Shown here: in pieces, positions 35,700-47,082 of the stretch
Numbering within the stretch: the first letter of the stretch is position 1
Layout: each line of letters begins with the position of its first letter
Source: Caprella mutica
Taxonomy: Eukaryota; Arthropoda; Malacostraca; Amphipoda; Caprellidae
Direction of reading: 5' to 3'
Assembly: GCA_947561585.1 (NCBI GenBank)
Contig: CANNZV010001601.1
Location: 160,784-224,783, forward strand
DNA: 64,000 nt
Notes under the pieces: generated by a model
Told to the model about the DNA's origin: nothing
The model's input: the letters and a program-made list of their open reading frames with translations, nothing else
Databases searched by the model: none
Made by a program: the position numbers and the translations under genes

Positions 35700-36183
35700 T
35701 ATTAAAAATCAAGGTTGTATATCTTTCCCGCAAAATATATTCATGAAGTCTGTATCTTTCAAACAATCTTTTGTGTAATTGAATCCATAACTGGGGTATG
35801 GTTTTCCATTAATGTCAATTCTCTTCTGTTGTCTCTTTGAGCATTGAGTCATTGAAGGAAAATTTTTCAACAACATTACAGAATTAAACCTCATTTTTCA
35901 ATAATCCTTGAGATTATTTTAAATAAGATGGTGTAAAACTTAATTCTGTAAAGTTTTAGAAACATTTTCTCCTTTGTCTCAATGCTCAAGGAAACAACAG
36001 AAGAGATAAATGGACATTTATGCAAGACCATGTTTCCAGTTATGGATCCAAGTACACAAAAGATTGGTTGGTAAATACTTCATAAATGATTCCTTCATGA
36101 ACTGGTCAGCCAATAGTTCTGATCTGAAACCAATTGAACATTACTGGATCATCCTTAAATCTGCGGTTTACAAAGATGGTTAG
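35700..36183. pseudogene. Two Tc1-like transposase fragments in head-to-head inverted arrangement
   Basis: On + at about 35,990-36,183 the translation gives DKWTFMQDHVSSYGSKYTKD and, in a shifted frame, SFMNWSANSSDLKPIEHYW, the second catalytic Asp (MQDH) and the final Glu block (PIEHYW) of a DD34E Tc1-type transposase. On - at 35,894-35,709 a diverged copy of the same region reads RQQKRIDINGKPYPSYGF then NYTKDC. The two arms share words such as tctcaatgctcaa and caacagaagag and mirror each other around about 35,910. Both are dead. The right arm abuts the pogo element at 36,189. Confidence 0.75.
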
Positions 36184-36188
36184 CAATA

Positions 36189-37955
36189 GGGGAGAACCGG
36201 GTGAGTTCGTACATTTTTCCTTTCAAGGCTTATAGAATCTTAAATATTCGCTATAAAAGTTCGTATTCGGGATAAAAGTTCGTTCTAACTCACAATCGAA
36301 TCTATAGGTATTCATCTACTTATAACTACAAACTAAATTATTTAAAACCTTATATAGTTCTCTCTTAATATCGATTTTAATGAGATATATTCGTGTGTAC
36401 GAACTCACCCGGAAGTGCGGGTGAGTTCGTACAAGCAGAGTATCACTCCGTACTGTTCTAAAAAAGGGATGAAAAAGGAAAATTCAGTAAGAATTTCATT
36501 TATTTTAAGGAAAATATTATAAAACCCTTGAATGACGTATCCCTACTATTGACTAAAGCTCTTTTGTGATAACAAAAAAAATCACAAAAGGCTTCATTAC
36601 CGATGTCTTCCGAACTAGATTATAGAGTGTCAATTTCCAATTTGTTTCTTTTTCAGTAACTCTTTTTCTAGGGTTTCAGTTGTTATCATTGACCTTCTTG
36701 GTTATCTGCCTCTGCTGTTGCTCTTTCTAGGAGGAGCCTTTGGGAATAGCCGAATGTTTTCAAAAGATGTTTCTAAAGATGAAACATTCAATCTAGAGGG
36801 GCCTGGTTGTGGCTCGGTGGATAGTGAAGTAGGAGCAGGCTCGGTGAATGATGACGTAGGAGAAGCCTCGGTGGCAAGTGAACTAAGAGAAGACTCGGTG
36901 GACGGTGAAGCAGGAGCAGGCTCGGTGGATGGTGAAGCAGGGGCAGGCTCGGCTGATGGTAAAGAAGGAGCAGGCTCGGTGGATGGTGAAGAAGGAGCAG
37001 GCTCGGTGGATGGTGAAGAAGGAGCAGGCTCGGTGGATGGTGAAGTAAGATCAGGCATGATGATTGTGAAGTAGGAAAAGGCTCGGTGGATGTGAAGCAG
37101 GAGAAGCCTCGGTGGCAGGTGAAGTAGGAGCAGGCTCGGGAGATGGTGAAGTAAGATTAGGCTCTGTGGAAGGTGATTCGTGAAATAGAAGCAGGCTCTG
37201 TGGAAGGTGATTCGTGAAATAGAAGCAGGCTCGGTGGATGGTGCATTTTCTTCTTGGTTAATTATTTGAATTATTCTCAGCATAATCTGGAAAAGCGCCG
37301 TCCTCTAATACTTTGCTGGTTAAAACTTTATTTTCTAATTTTTATGCTCATCAAATTCTGAACCATTTCTGGATCTCTTTGTGGCATCTGACAGCGTCGT
37401 CGGAGGAAAATTATACAATTTAGCAGCTTTACGCTCTGATGTTCCATTTTCCCAGACGTTATATATGCCTGTTCTTTTACGTGTATATTTCGACACATAT
37501 TTAAAATAAATATAGAGGTGAATTCGTACATAATGGGGTGAAACCGCACAGAGGAGGATGTACCCGTACATATTTGTACGATGACACCCCACACCGGAAT
37601 TATAATTTCAAAATGGTGTACATCAGATATTAATAAGTTTTAACTAAATATTAACGTTTACATACATAGAGAATATCCTAATGAAAACTGGTATTCGATA
37701 TAAAGTTTTTAGATAGTAAATTGTAATTGCTATGGCTTAGCTCAAGTTGTGAGAAAAAAAAACATTTTAGTGCTAAAAATATATGACCTCTCACTGAAGG
37801 GACATACTACACCGTCACGCGCTGAAACTTGTTTCAAACTGATTGTTATTATAATGTATAGGATCACTCAAATTTCAACGGGCTAGATCATAACAGGTGT
37901 TGAGTTATGGCCCTGTACGGATTCACCCGCTGTACATACTCACCAGGTTCTCCCC
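36189..37955 (-). mobile_element. pogo-like DNA transposon, internally deleted (1,767 bp)
   Basis: Terminal inverted repeats GGGGAGAACCGGGTGAGTTC at the left and its inverse (ACTCACCAGGTTCTCCCC) at the right are flanked by TA on both sides, as expected for pogo. The word GGGTGAGTTCGTACA and variants recur inside both ends (36,397-36,432 as a perfect 15-bp hairpin; 37,517-37,590; 37,900-37,940). Remains of a transposase lie between them on the - strand, with its catalytic middle deleted. Confidence 0.8.
36620..37595 (-). pseudogene. pogo-like transposase remains: Psq-type HTH joined to C-terminal tail
   Basis: From about 37,480 down, the - strand reads NGTSERKAAKLYNFPPTTLS, a pipsqueak-type helix-turn-helix as found at the N-terminus of pogo transposases. 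From 37,283 a second frame reads repeats of SPSTEPAPS and then LETSFENIRLFPKAPPRKS, with RGR and, after a stop, RSMITTETLEKELL, which is the usual basic C-terminal tail of Tigger/pogo proteins. The DDE domain between them is gone. The PSTEPAPSS repeats come from a 27-bp minisatellite (about 36,820-37,035). Antisense ORFs here are shadows. Confidence 0.75.
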
Positions 37956-38019
37956 TATTACTCAAAAAGATATGTAGGTAGCTATTCAGAGAGCTGCAAA
38001 GCAAATCGAGCCGTAATTA

Positions 38020-38569
38020 AGGTCCCAGACACTACACGCGCCACGAACCGAGCCTTAGCAAACAAGCCACGCCACGAGCCAGTTCGTGTAGTCACTGTAG
38101 TGTGTGGGCATCTTCGAGCCGAGCCACGAGCTGCTCAATCAGGCTCGTGGCTCGGCTCGAAGGGTGGTTTAATTGGCTTGGATAGTGTATGGTGGTAAAA
38201 TAGCGCGAGCCGAGCCTGCAGTCAGCTTAGTGCATGATTCTTTTTCAGAAAGTGTTTGATGCATCCTTCCTTTTTATAAATGGGGTCACTATTGATAGCA
38301 ATTTCAAGTACGTTGATTCATCAATTCCCAAGTAATCAGTGTAGTCTCGAAGCCCGAGTCTCAATTCCTGAATTAACTGGCCATGAATGAAACAGTTCTC
38401 CCATCTTCAACAGCCAAGACTTGCACCATTTAGACCTTTTTCGAGGTTGTTTAGCACTTAAGAAAATTGCAATCTGTAATAGGTCATCTGAATCTGAATT
38501 GGAGAAGTCATGCAAACTAATGTTCGCCGAGCAAAGCAGGCTCGTGGCGCGTATAGTGTGTGGGGGCCT
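38020..38569 (-). mobile_element. Harbinger-like deletion derivative (550 bp)
   Basis: Tips AGGTCCCAGACACTACACGC and the inverse of GTATAGTGTGTGGGGGCCT pair over about 30 bp with mismatches; TTA flanks both sides (38,017-38,019; 38,570-38,572). An internal hairpin, cttcgagccgagccacgagc with its inverse ending at 38,161, lies at about 38,112-38,161. On the - strand, fragments KQPRKRSKWCKSWLLKMGEL and LGLRDYTDYLGIDESTYLKL then LSIVTPFIKRKD match the N-terminal region of PIF/Harbinger transposases. A frameshift separates them, and the DDE domain is absent. Confidence 0.78.
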
Positions 38570-38572
38570 TTA

Positions 38573-39256
38573 TAATAAATATATTGACAAAATTCGGCGA
38601 TACATATGGCAGATAAATGTCATTTAGAAAATGGGAGGGAGGGTAAATTTATAACTTCTTTAAAACTGTGGTAAAATTGCTTACATTTTATCTAATTTTA
38701 CCTTTTAAAGTAATAATAACTATGCTATTCATTGTCTTAACAAAATTTGTTATCTATTGTTTTATAATCCATAAATGATGAATTTGGAAGAACTCGGAAA
38801 AATGATTTTTTTATGTTTTTATATAATAATATGAATTAAATCATTAATAATATAAATGTATTGATTAATTTTCACACATATTTTTTTTCAATTAAATTTT
38901 AGAAGGGAATTATATTTCAATAAGATAATGAATAATTCATAAATTTACGATTAATTTACTTTTTATTTAAAAAAAAAATTCAAAAGAACTCTGAACAAAA
39001 ATGTATATACATTTTGGTTATTTGATCGAAAATATTTTACACACCTTTGATCCTGATGATGAATAGAACAATGAAAATACCTACAACGTGGATACTTTAA
39101 TAACCCCTTTGACATATTTGGTATATTTATCAATCACTATTCTGAAAGCTTTGTCCACTAGCTTAACAAAAAACATTACCGAAAGCTAAAAAATCGGGGA
39201 AAGCAAAAACGAAATATTGTTATTAATTGAAATGCTTCCAAGCGAGAAAATGAAAA
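38573..39256. other. Intergenic AT-rich DNA
   Basis: No supported feature; several poly-A/T runs. Confidence 0.5.
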
Positions 39257-39391
39257 ACAAGAACAGTTTTTAACAAGAACAGTTTTTACCAAGAACAGTT
39301 TTTACCAAGAACAGTTTTTAACAAAAACAGTTTTTAACAAGAACAGTTTTTAACAAGAACAGTTTTTAACAAGAACAGTTTTTAACAAGAA
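39257..39391. repeat. 16-bp minisatellite, about 8 copies
   Basis: Unit aagaacagtttttaac with occasional A-to-C and G-to-A changes. Confidence 0.9.
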
Positions 39392-39466
39392 CAGTGGCTC
39401 TCATTTTTTTGGTGTTTAAAATAAATCATCACCAACTTCATACCAATAAAATATAGTACCTATATA

Positions 39467-39664
39467 CAGGGTGACTCACAATAAAGTGTACCCTAGTTTG
39501 AATTAATATAAATATAGTACACGTACAATCTTAAGCAATGGCGGTGGTAGAATGGATGCATGAAAAAAAATATATAATTTTGAAATCAACTCATTTTTTA
39601 ACTACTCATAAATACGATATTTATTTTAATTCAAAGTTGGGTATACTTTTTGTGTATCACCCTG
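39467..39664. mobile_element. Tc1/mariner-type MITE (198 bp)
   Basis: CAGGGTGACTCACAATAAAG at the left matches the inverse of the right end (CTTTTTGTGTATCACCCTG). TA flanks both sides. No coding content. Confidence 0.78.
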
Positions 39665-39876
39665 TATATATAAATATATATAAAATATATAGTTAGGAGC
39701 AGATTGGGTCGAGCTGATTGGATTTATTTTTAATTAGCATCCAGCCTATTATAATTATTAATCAATTATTGCTTCTATATTAAAATTAGCAATTGAAATG
39801 ATATACTGTATGACTTCATCACTAGCATTATATGTGGTAGCTAAAAAGTATATAGATATACATTGAAACAATTTGC

Positions 39877-40506
39877 ATGACTTTAGTTTGTAACTTCATC
39901 AGTGTGTTCTCTAACGCAGTAATTAACACAAACTTTATTTTTTATTCGAGTGAGTATTACACAGAGGGTAATTATTTTAATGATGGGTATTTAAAAGATA
40001 AAGTTTGTGTTAATAACTCTTATTATAAACTTAATATGATTGCAAGTGACACAATTGGTATATATATAAATAAGAAATTATAGATTTATATAATTAATGA
40101 TTTCAAAAATTAATTTATTTAAAAAATAAATTGCTTAATTTACATTAAATAACCTAAACATTGTCATAAGTTAATTAATATCACTATTTTCAATTGAATA
40201 TCGTCACCAGTATAAAGTTTGAAGATATTGCTAAAAATAAAAAATAAAAATGAACTAATTCTCTGCATCGATTCTCTTTGTTCAGTAAAAACTAAAAACT
40301 TATTTTATATACCTTCAGCTTTTTATTTGAGACATTGTACACAAATTATAGTGAATAAAAATACCCAATTGATAGGAAGTTATGCTTCGATCACAGTAAT
40401 AAAAGATCATTTTATTTCTAAAATACAAAAGAAGAAACCTATTTCTCTTTGGGAAATTGATGCAATTGTCTCTGAAGATATCAAGAAACTGCCACTTAAT
40501 TTATGA
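39877..40506 (+). other. Two unrecognised AT-rich open frames
   Basis: Frame 1 (39,877-40,083, 68 codons from ATG) includes FYSSEYYTEGNYFNDGYLKD and KVCVNNSYYKLN. Frame 2 (40,219-40,506, 95 codons, opening without an ATG) includes FYIPSAFYLRHCTQIIV and PISLWEIDAIVSEDIKKLPL, with a balanced, protein-like composition. Neither has clear splice borders, although cgtcaccag at 40,201-40,209 could be an acceptor. The composition is unlike neighbouring transposons. They could be exons, a pseudogene or an old viral insertion; none can be shown from this sequence. I do not recognise either. Confidence 0.3.
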
Positions 40507-40714
40507 AAAAATGGTGGAATCAACAAATAAATGGCACCTTTATTTTAAAATACTGCAGAGAAATATGATCGAGTATCCTAATTATTGTAGTATAACAATA
40601 TATGTTTCTCTTAGTTACTTTCAGATATTATAATTAGAAATAGATAAAGATAAATTCAACAATATGACTAAAGGAGGTAGATTGTACAATGTTCGTTAAC
40701 TAGAACAACATCAA

Positions 40715-40950
40715 CTAGAATTGGCACTAGTAGAGTGCGTATATTTGCCACCACTACCTTTTAAAACTTTTCCATGACCTTTTGGTGACCTTAACCTTGA
40801 CCTTTAATCCGATCGATATCAAAATCTAATGAAACGGTTACTGGATTATATCAAATCTTCCCACCAATTCCCAGGCAATTTCGTGCAATGTATTTTGAGT
40901 TATGCGAATAACAAAATTACAAAGCAATATAAATAATTAAATTTTCCCTA
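40715..40950 (+). repeat. SINE-like dispersed repeat, copy 2
   Basis: Diverged copy: ACTAGAATTGGCACTAGTAG head, CCTTGACCTTTAATCCGATC, CTTCCCACCAA and TTTTGAGTTATGCGAATAAC. The 3' tail is degraded. Confidence 0.65.
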
Positions 40951-41710
40951 TCTAAACTTCTTAACTTTGTAAGGTTAACCAATCAACCTCACAATCAGAA
41001 TTTTGTGAAGTTAAAGTAGCTCTGTAAATTATTAGGAGGTAAATTATCATTGAGGTGTATATCTATTTCTAATGGTATCATGGAATCCACATTTACGATT
41101 AAAATTTTCTTTTTAAATCTTATGTGTTTAATTTTTCTCGGTTTGATAAAAAAGCTTCCCAAGAAAAACAATAATTATATGAAACGTATCAGTAATTCAG
41201 AAATGTTAGGGTGAAAATAACCATGTCTTTATATATATATTGATGTAGATTCTTTAGGTTATTGAAACATATATAATAATATCCTAATATTGTACACATT
41301 AATTTTCCTATAATACTTATTCAATTCAGAAGATGTTTTATTTATATTTGGTGCAATGAGTTATGTATATAATGGTCCCGTATAGCTAATTTAAAAGCTG
41401 AAGAGGCTATCACAAGCAAATCACTAGCACATCACTAGCAAATAAGAGCTCTGCTTGTGATGGGCTGTGACAACCTAATTAATTAACTTCATTACATTGC
41501 AGGATGTAATTGAAGCAACTAAACACTAATAATAGTATGGTACATGCATTTAATAGCATAAATAACATTTAAGCATTTCATACGAGTTTATACGAATAAT
41601 ACACAATATTTAATATTGTTGCAGAATTCAAAATTAGTATGGAAATAGAAAAATATAATATCTTAGTGTATAATAGTAATAGTTTTTCTTGAGTAATAAT
41701 ATTTATAACT
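40951..41710. other. Intergenic AT-rich DNA
   Basis: Only a short partial duplication (acaagcaaatcactagcacatcactagcaaat near 41,410) was noticed. Confidence 0.5.
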
Positions 41711-42052
41711 AGATTACGTGCACTTGGTAGAGCGCATACCTTCGCCGCCTCTTATCCGTTTGCTACTAAAATCTAATAAACTTGTGACTGGGTACTGGGT
41801 AGTGACCAATCGACCCACCAAGTTTCATGCAATATGGTACAATACTTTTTGACTTATAAATGATCATGACCTTGACCTTTGACCGGGTCGCTCCCAAAAG
41901 TCTAACAGCAGGTCACTGGACATTGACCAATCGTTTCACCAAATTTCAGACAGTTTGGTTATATGCTTTTACAGTTAAGCGAAAATCAAGATGATAAATA
42001 AATAAATAAATAAATTCCGATGAAAATATGACCTTCCCGCATTCTGCGAAGG
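41711..42052 (+). repeat. SINE-like dispersed repeat, copy 3 (full-length form)
   Basis: Head ACTAGATTACGTGCACTTGG then TAGAGCGCATACCTTCGCC, body with GACCTTGACCTTTGACCGGG and CCAATCGTTTCACCAAATTT, then an (AAAT)n stretch at about 41,995-42,016 and the end GACCTTCCCGCATTCTGCGA-AGGT. The head word TTGGTAGAGCGC resembles a tRNA A-box. The outermost CCTTCGC and GCGAAGG are inverted. Confidence 0.75.
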
Positions 42053-42059
42053 TTTTCAA

Positions 42060-43820
42060 TAGTAATTTATTTCCCGTTGTTCGGTTACTTTTATTGAATT
42101 GAAATCAATTAAAATTTATTTTCCTGCATGATATGTTACTATATTTAATAGATAAAATTTATATATAGAAATCGAATTAACTCAAAGAATTTAAATTTCA
42201 TATCAATATATTCAGGTGCGTCATAGTTACATTCTTCATGTTCAATACCCGTCGAGTAAAAACGGACACCAAATAAATAAATGAATAAACACACTAAGGA
42301 AATTATTAGTATAGATAGATGGTTATGCTATTAAAAAACGTTCTGAAAAATACTATCACGATTGTATTTCAGAGAGGAGTATATGTACAGTAAGGTAAAC
42401 TATTTTAATCATGATTTTGAAAAAAACATCAAAATAACCGTTTGATCGAACCAGTTCTTTTTAACACTATAACAACAAAAAAGAAATTGAACAGAGGTAC
42501 CTATACCTCTTTGAAGTATAAACACACTATCAGCTTTAACAATTAGTAAAGTAGATCGTCAAAGAACTGTCATACGTGCTAATATGCTGAGCTTAGTGAA
42601 CATAAAAAGAACATATTGGAAATAACTTCTTTTAAATATATATGAAAGAATTTGATATTTCAATAGTTGAAAAATGAAATGGATGAGCTCATGGAAAGGA
42701 AAATTCTAAATATATTCTGGTTAAATATTTGGCTGAGGCTCTGTGAATGAAGGATTGAGTCGACACTTCATATGCAAATTTAGAGGTTTTAGCCTCTATG
42801 TGAAAGGGAAACATCTTTAGAGGTTATTCCTCTGAAATGTTATTGTACCTATATTATATATATATACTTCCTGAATTTTGGATAAAGATGTAAAATCCAC
42901 AAATTCGAAAGCAGAGTTAGTATTTAAACACAGTTTCATAAATTCATTTATTATTTCGAATATTTTACTTAATTCAAAGAAAAGTTTAGCTGAAACTTAT
43001 CCGTCTAATACACATTCCCAAAAATTAATACTAAATTTTTTAACTGACTTTAGCAATATTAGATATTAATATCAATATATTATAACGTATAGAACAAATA
43101 ATATTCAAAATAATGGTTTAGTTAGCATCACGTAAATGAAAAACCATAGAGCATTGTTTATTCAGTTTTATTATTTTCAGTTATTATAATATTCAATATT
43201 AACCAAAAGATTCAATTAGTACACTAAATTTGAGGAATATAAATTCATTTTAGAGACAATTAAATGGCTTTCGGTTCCGAGGAAGACGTTAATTAAACCT
43301 CTTACTAAATTATTACCGTTATAACACTTACTGCAATTTAGCTCACCAGATTTCATATATTTCTATCTTTCAAATCTCGTTTAATATCCAAGTTTTCAAA
43401 CCCATGGCTATTCAAAAGTGTTATATTTGCCCCAATTTTGGGCACAATGTAGGTATATTTGGCTGGTATTAGGATAAAGTTTAAATTGGACCTCTCGCGA
43501 TTCATTTAACTTGTATAATGTCTACCTACAATGCCTGAATATTTTAGGAATAGGGCACCTATTTAGGTGTGTCTATTGTGTTTAAATTTCATCATTCGGT
43601 GAATTCAATAAGAGTTGCCAATTATTGTTGGTCCATACCAGTGTGAACGATTCGAAACGATAACATTAAATTGAGTAGGCATTCTACGGTTTGATAAGAT
43701 TCCAGATTACGACAACAAACTTTTCGATATTAGTATTACGTTCATAAGGTCTAGATGAATGCGTGAAAAAGAAAATAATATACAGTGGTATATTTATCAG
43801 ATATAGCTAATTACTAACTA
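42060..43820. other. Intergenic AT-rich DNA
   Basis: Contains small ORFs (for example 42,878-43,069) that I cannot support as genes. No arrays or paired termini. Confidence 0.5.
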
Positions 43821-43822
43821 CA

Positions 43823-44720
43823 GCTTACAGTCTATAAAGAAATGCAACGCAAGCTGAAAGTATCTGTTCTTGTGGAATTGCTTCCATTACACTTGCATTT
43901 TTGCTTTCAAAGGGGTGTGATGGATCGATTGTGATGGATCGCCAAGATCCTTGTCTCGAAAATTGATCAGAAAGAATATTCCAATGGAATAAGGATGAAC
44001 TCTTTTTTGGCCAGCCATCTTTGCCATAGAAGAATGGATCATTTCAATCCAGGTTTGGGTCTATTTGGATCAATATGATGGTGCTAAGTCATATTAGGGA
44101 CTACATGGAGAACCCTGAAAGAGTTCTTTAGTCAATAGTAGATTCTTTGATTCCAGAATGAGAGAAATGTACTTTTGAATCAATTTGAAACCACAAGACA
44201 CAATTACGAGGGGAATCTTTCAGTCTCCGTTACAGAAGCCCAAACCATCACAGACTGTACATTTTGACGTCTCGTAACAATCTTACCCTCATCTGAACTT
44301 GAGGATCTGCAAACTATATCATTCTCTAGGCTCACAACTTGATGAATATCAAATTTCTTCTTATCCGCTAGCACCAAGTTAGGGAGCGTTCCTTCAGCTT
44401 TCTCATTCGAGAAATAACGAATTCTTTCAGATCTCATCAGTTACCTCATGACGCTCCACTAACATAAATAGTTTTGTTCCCAAATTTTTCAGCACTTGAT
44501 ACATTGAAGTTTTCCTAACTCCAGCTTTGATAGCCAATTTACGATGAGATCGACGAGAGTTTCGGTGCAACTTCTTCCACGTGTTTTTGGTCAGTTTTTC
44601 GTTCACGTACTCTTTCTGGTATATCTAAGGTTGAACTAGTCTCTTTGAACTTGTTTAACCATTTTCCAATGTGTTGAAAGAATCTTTATCATTTTCTTTG
44701 CATTCGATGAATTAGTTTCA
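43823..44720 (-). pseudogene. Decayed Tc1-like transposase
   Basis: The - strand order is RSHRKLAIKAGVRKTSMYQV then LKNLGTKLF (DNA-binding end and linker, about 44,550-44,490), then VLADKKKFDIHQVVSLENDI (first catalytic Asp, in the usual SDEKKF position), SSDEGKIVTRRQNVQSVMVW (about 44,300), and at the far end EAIPQEQILSACVAFLYRL followed by a stop (about 43,875-43,825). The second Asp and final acidic block are not readable. Several frameshifts. A clear fossil of one full-length copy. Confidence 0.82.
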
Positions 44721-44724
44721 CCTT

Positions 44725-45590
44725 CTTTGTGGAGCTTGATCACTATATTTCGTTCTACAGTAATGATACAAAAAATAAAATCGAAATATCGATGCTTTAA
44801 TTACGAAGATAATGACACTAACTTTAGATGCACCTTTTATATGTTTGATGACATTTCTCTCTGAATAGTTTATCAAATTATGACAAGATATAGTTTTGTG
44901 TTTCGGGGATAAATTCATGGACAATAATATTATTTCAACATATTATAAGTGCAACAATCAACATGATACAATTAACAATGCGAAATGACCAAAAAATCCG
45001 AAAATGACTTCATACTAAGTACGGACCTTTCATTTACTTATTTCTAAATTACTATAGAGTGGCGTGTTTATTTTAACAGTAAAGCAAATCTACCTTAAAA
45101 TACCATAACACTCATCTTCATAGTAAGAAGTACATAATAAATGGCCAAGATAAAGATGGTAACAAGCTGCTTATTTTTAACGACCCTCTAAACTTAAGAT
45201 AATAAACAGTGGAAGTTGGGAGCCTGTTTCGAAACTCACAAAGAATTTAGAACTGTCAACGCAACAGCATATGGCACTTAGGTGGATAAAATACGTGTTT
45301 CTAACTGAACTGAGTATTTGTTACAATAAAAAGTGGAAATTCTATTCACATTAAGCCACATGAGTGGATATTGTAATTAATTATTTTCAAACGTTGATGA
45401 ATAGTCGAGGGGAATTTTTCCCTCGTCAAATATAATTGAAATTATGTGTTGCATTGACATTAATAAATGTTAGATAATTAATCATTGTATTGGAACATAC
45501 ATATTCATCAAAGGGTTATGTGATGAATGTAAAAATATCAGAATTTAATTATAATATGGAACAATACATTTATCTTTATCATGACTAGAG
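44725..45590. other. Intergenic AT-rich DNA
   Basis: No feature supported. Confidence 0.5.
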
Positions 45591-45873
45591 TGCACGTACG
45601 GACACAGTAATATCAGACTGAGTAACTACACTCACCTTCTCAGGACTAGAGTGTACAGAGACTGTAATATCAGACTGAGTAATTGTACTCACCTTCTCAG
45701 GACTTGAGTGTACAGAGACTGAAATATCAGACTGAGTAACTGTTCTCACCTTCTCAGGACTAGAGTGTACAGTTAGTTTGCAGTACATATCAGTGAATAG
45801 CTTTTCAAATTGCTTCATCGAATTTATTTACGATTCTCCCAGCTTCTTCTATCAAACCTTCTTCTGTTCTCAT
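45591..45873 (-). pseudogene. Exon-like coding stretch with frameshift and 57-bp tandem repeat
   Basis: On the - strand, from an ATG at 45,873, the frame MRTEEGLIEEAGRIVNKFDE then AI meets a stop. One base out of frame it continues KLFTDMYCKLTVHSSPEK, so a single-base insertion near 45,807 is likely. The sequence then enters three 57-bp units, each with CCTGAGAAG followed by GTGAGT or GTGAGA (donor-like). Read in frame, the 19-residue repeat is VHSSPEKVSxVTQSDIxVS. I cannot name a family. It may be an exon of an unseen gene, possibly even an upstream exon of the membrane-protein gene, or a pseudogene. Confidence 0.35.
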
Positions 45874-45928
45874 TCTTCATCATTGTGTTCGAACAAAACT
45901 AGAAATACTGAAGGAGCTAAACATTCTC

Positions 45929-46165
45929 CTAATTTATTGACTGTTTAAAGCAGACTTCATTTAATTTCAAGTTGCCCATCAATCTAATAGGAAGCTGAAA
46001 TGAATTGGAAAGAAGGAACACTCGAAACACTAAAATCAAGATCGAATTACATGCGTAATTGCGAAGCGCCATGTCTTCCTCTTGTACTTTCGGACTTTCT
46101 TTGATGGGTTCATTTCGAATGACTGCAGAGATTCCGGTTTTCTTCGGAATCTCTAAAATGAGGAG
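45929..46165 (-). other. Possible further exon, unassigned
   Basis: On - an acceptor-like tcctcattttag is followed by a frame reading IPKKTGISAVIRNEPIKESP then KVQEEDMALRNYA, compositionally protein-like. A possible short intron (GTAATT...TTTCAG) follows. No match is recognised, and alternative frames are also open. Confidence 0.25.
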
Positions 46166-46330
46166 GAAAGTCTTCAAAAAACTATAAAGAAAAGTTCAGC
46201 CATTGGATTATGGGAAAAGTCTGAAGAGTAATTCAATATTTATCTAATTTATCTCAAACACTTTACTCATCTCTATTTTTATCATTAAAAAGAACGGCTC
46301 TAGGACACCTGCCTTGTGTACAATTGCAAT

Positions 46331-47082
46331 AGTATATAGTATGGGATAAAATTTTTGTGTTGAGCGAACTTTAATGCGCATTTGTAAAGAATATTATTAT
46401 TTTAACCTAAAATTTAGTATAGTAAGGTTATATGTAAGCATAAAAATTAAAATCGCTGATACACTCAAAAATAAAAGTTGAAGTAACAACAAATTTATGA
46501 AATAATAAGTATAACTTAGCCTCGTAAAAATTCAGATGTTTGGCAAAAATTATAAAATATGTAGGTACAAAACTTTCTATTTCTGAAAACAAAGAATAGC
46601 ACAAACACGAGCTCATGAATATTTTTTTAATAATAGTTTGTGATAATATTTCATTGTGATCATAAATCTCTCTCTGATCAGAAGGTGATGCAGTATTCGA
46701 AATATTTGAAGAAGAAAAAAAAAAAATACATTAAATTATTGTTACTGAAATATGCGAAATTAAAAATTTATCCGAAATTTTATTGGGTTGCTTAACCTGT
46801 AACTTGTATTTATAATCCTCTTTATATATTCCGAATTTTTTAAAGATAAGGTTTATTCTACCATCTTTAGTTAAATATTTGATTATTTACGGGGTTAAAT
46901 GTGATAGAAAAGGGGTTTCTATGCTTCTTCATGCACAATTTTCGAACTATACGATAAACATTAGTATACTCAATTTTAGGTTAAAATAATAATATACTTC
47001 TTATTAAAATATTACATAAAAAGAGTTACGGTTACAATGCGCATTAAAATTCGCCTAACGCAAAAATTATAATACATACTGT
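46331..47082. mobile_element. Inverted-terminal-repeat element (about 750 bp)
   Basis: About 50 bp at 46,331-46,385 (AAAATTTTTGTGTTGAGCGA, TTTAATGCGCATTTGTAA) is repeated inversely at 47,033-47,082. The interior is AT-rich with no transposase. The superfamily is not clear because the exact boundaries and target duplication could not be fixed. Confidence 0.65.

Noticed and set aside
36718..37074. 118-codon + strand ORF rich in Gly, Ser and Asp
   Set aside because: It is the antisense shadow of the pogo transposase tail repeat.
41711..41760. Possible tRNA gene from TTGGTAGAGCGC
   Set aside because: No cloverleaf, anticodon arm or T-arm can be drawn; it is the head of a dispersed repeat.
42878..43069. 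63-codon + strand ORF
   Set aside because: AT-rich, no ATG-supported start and no recognisable homology; likely a chance frame.
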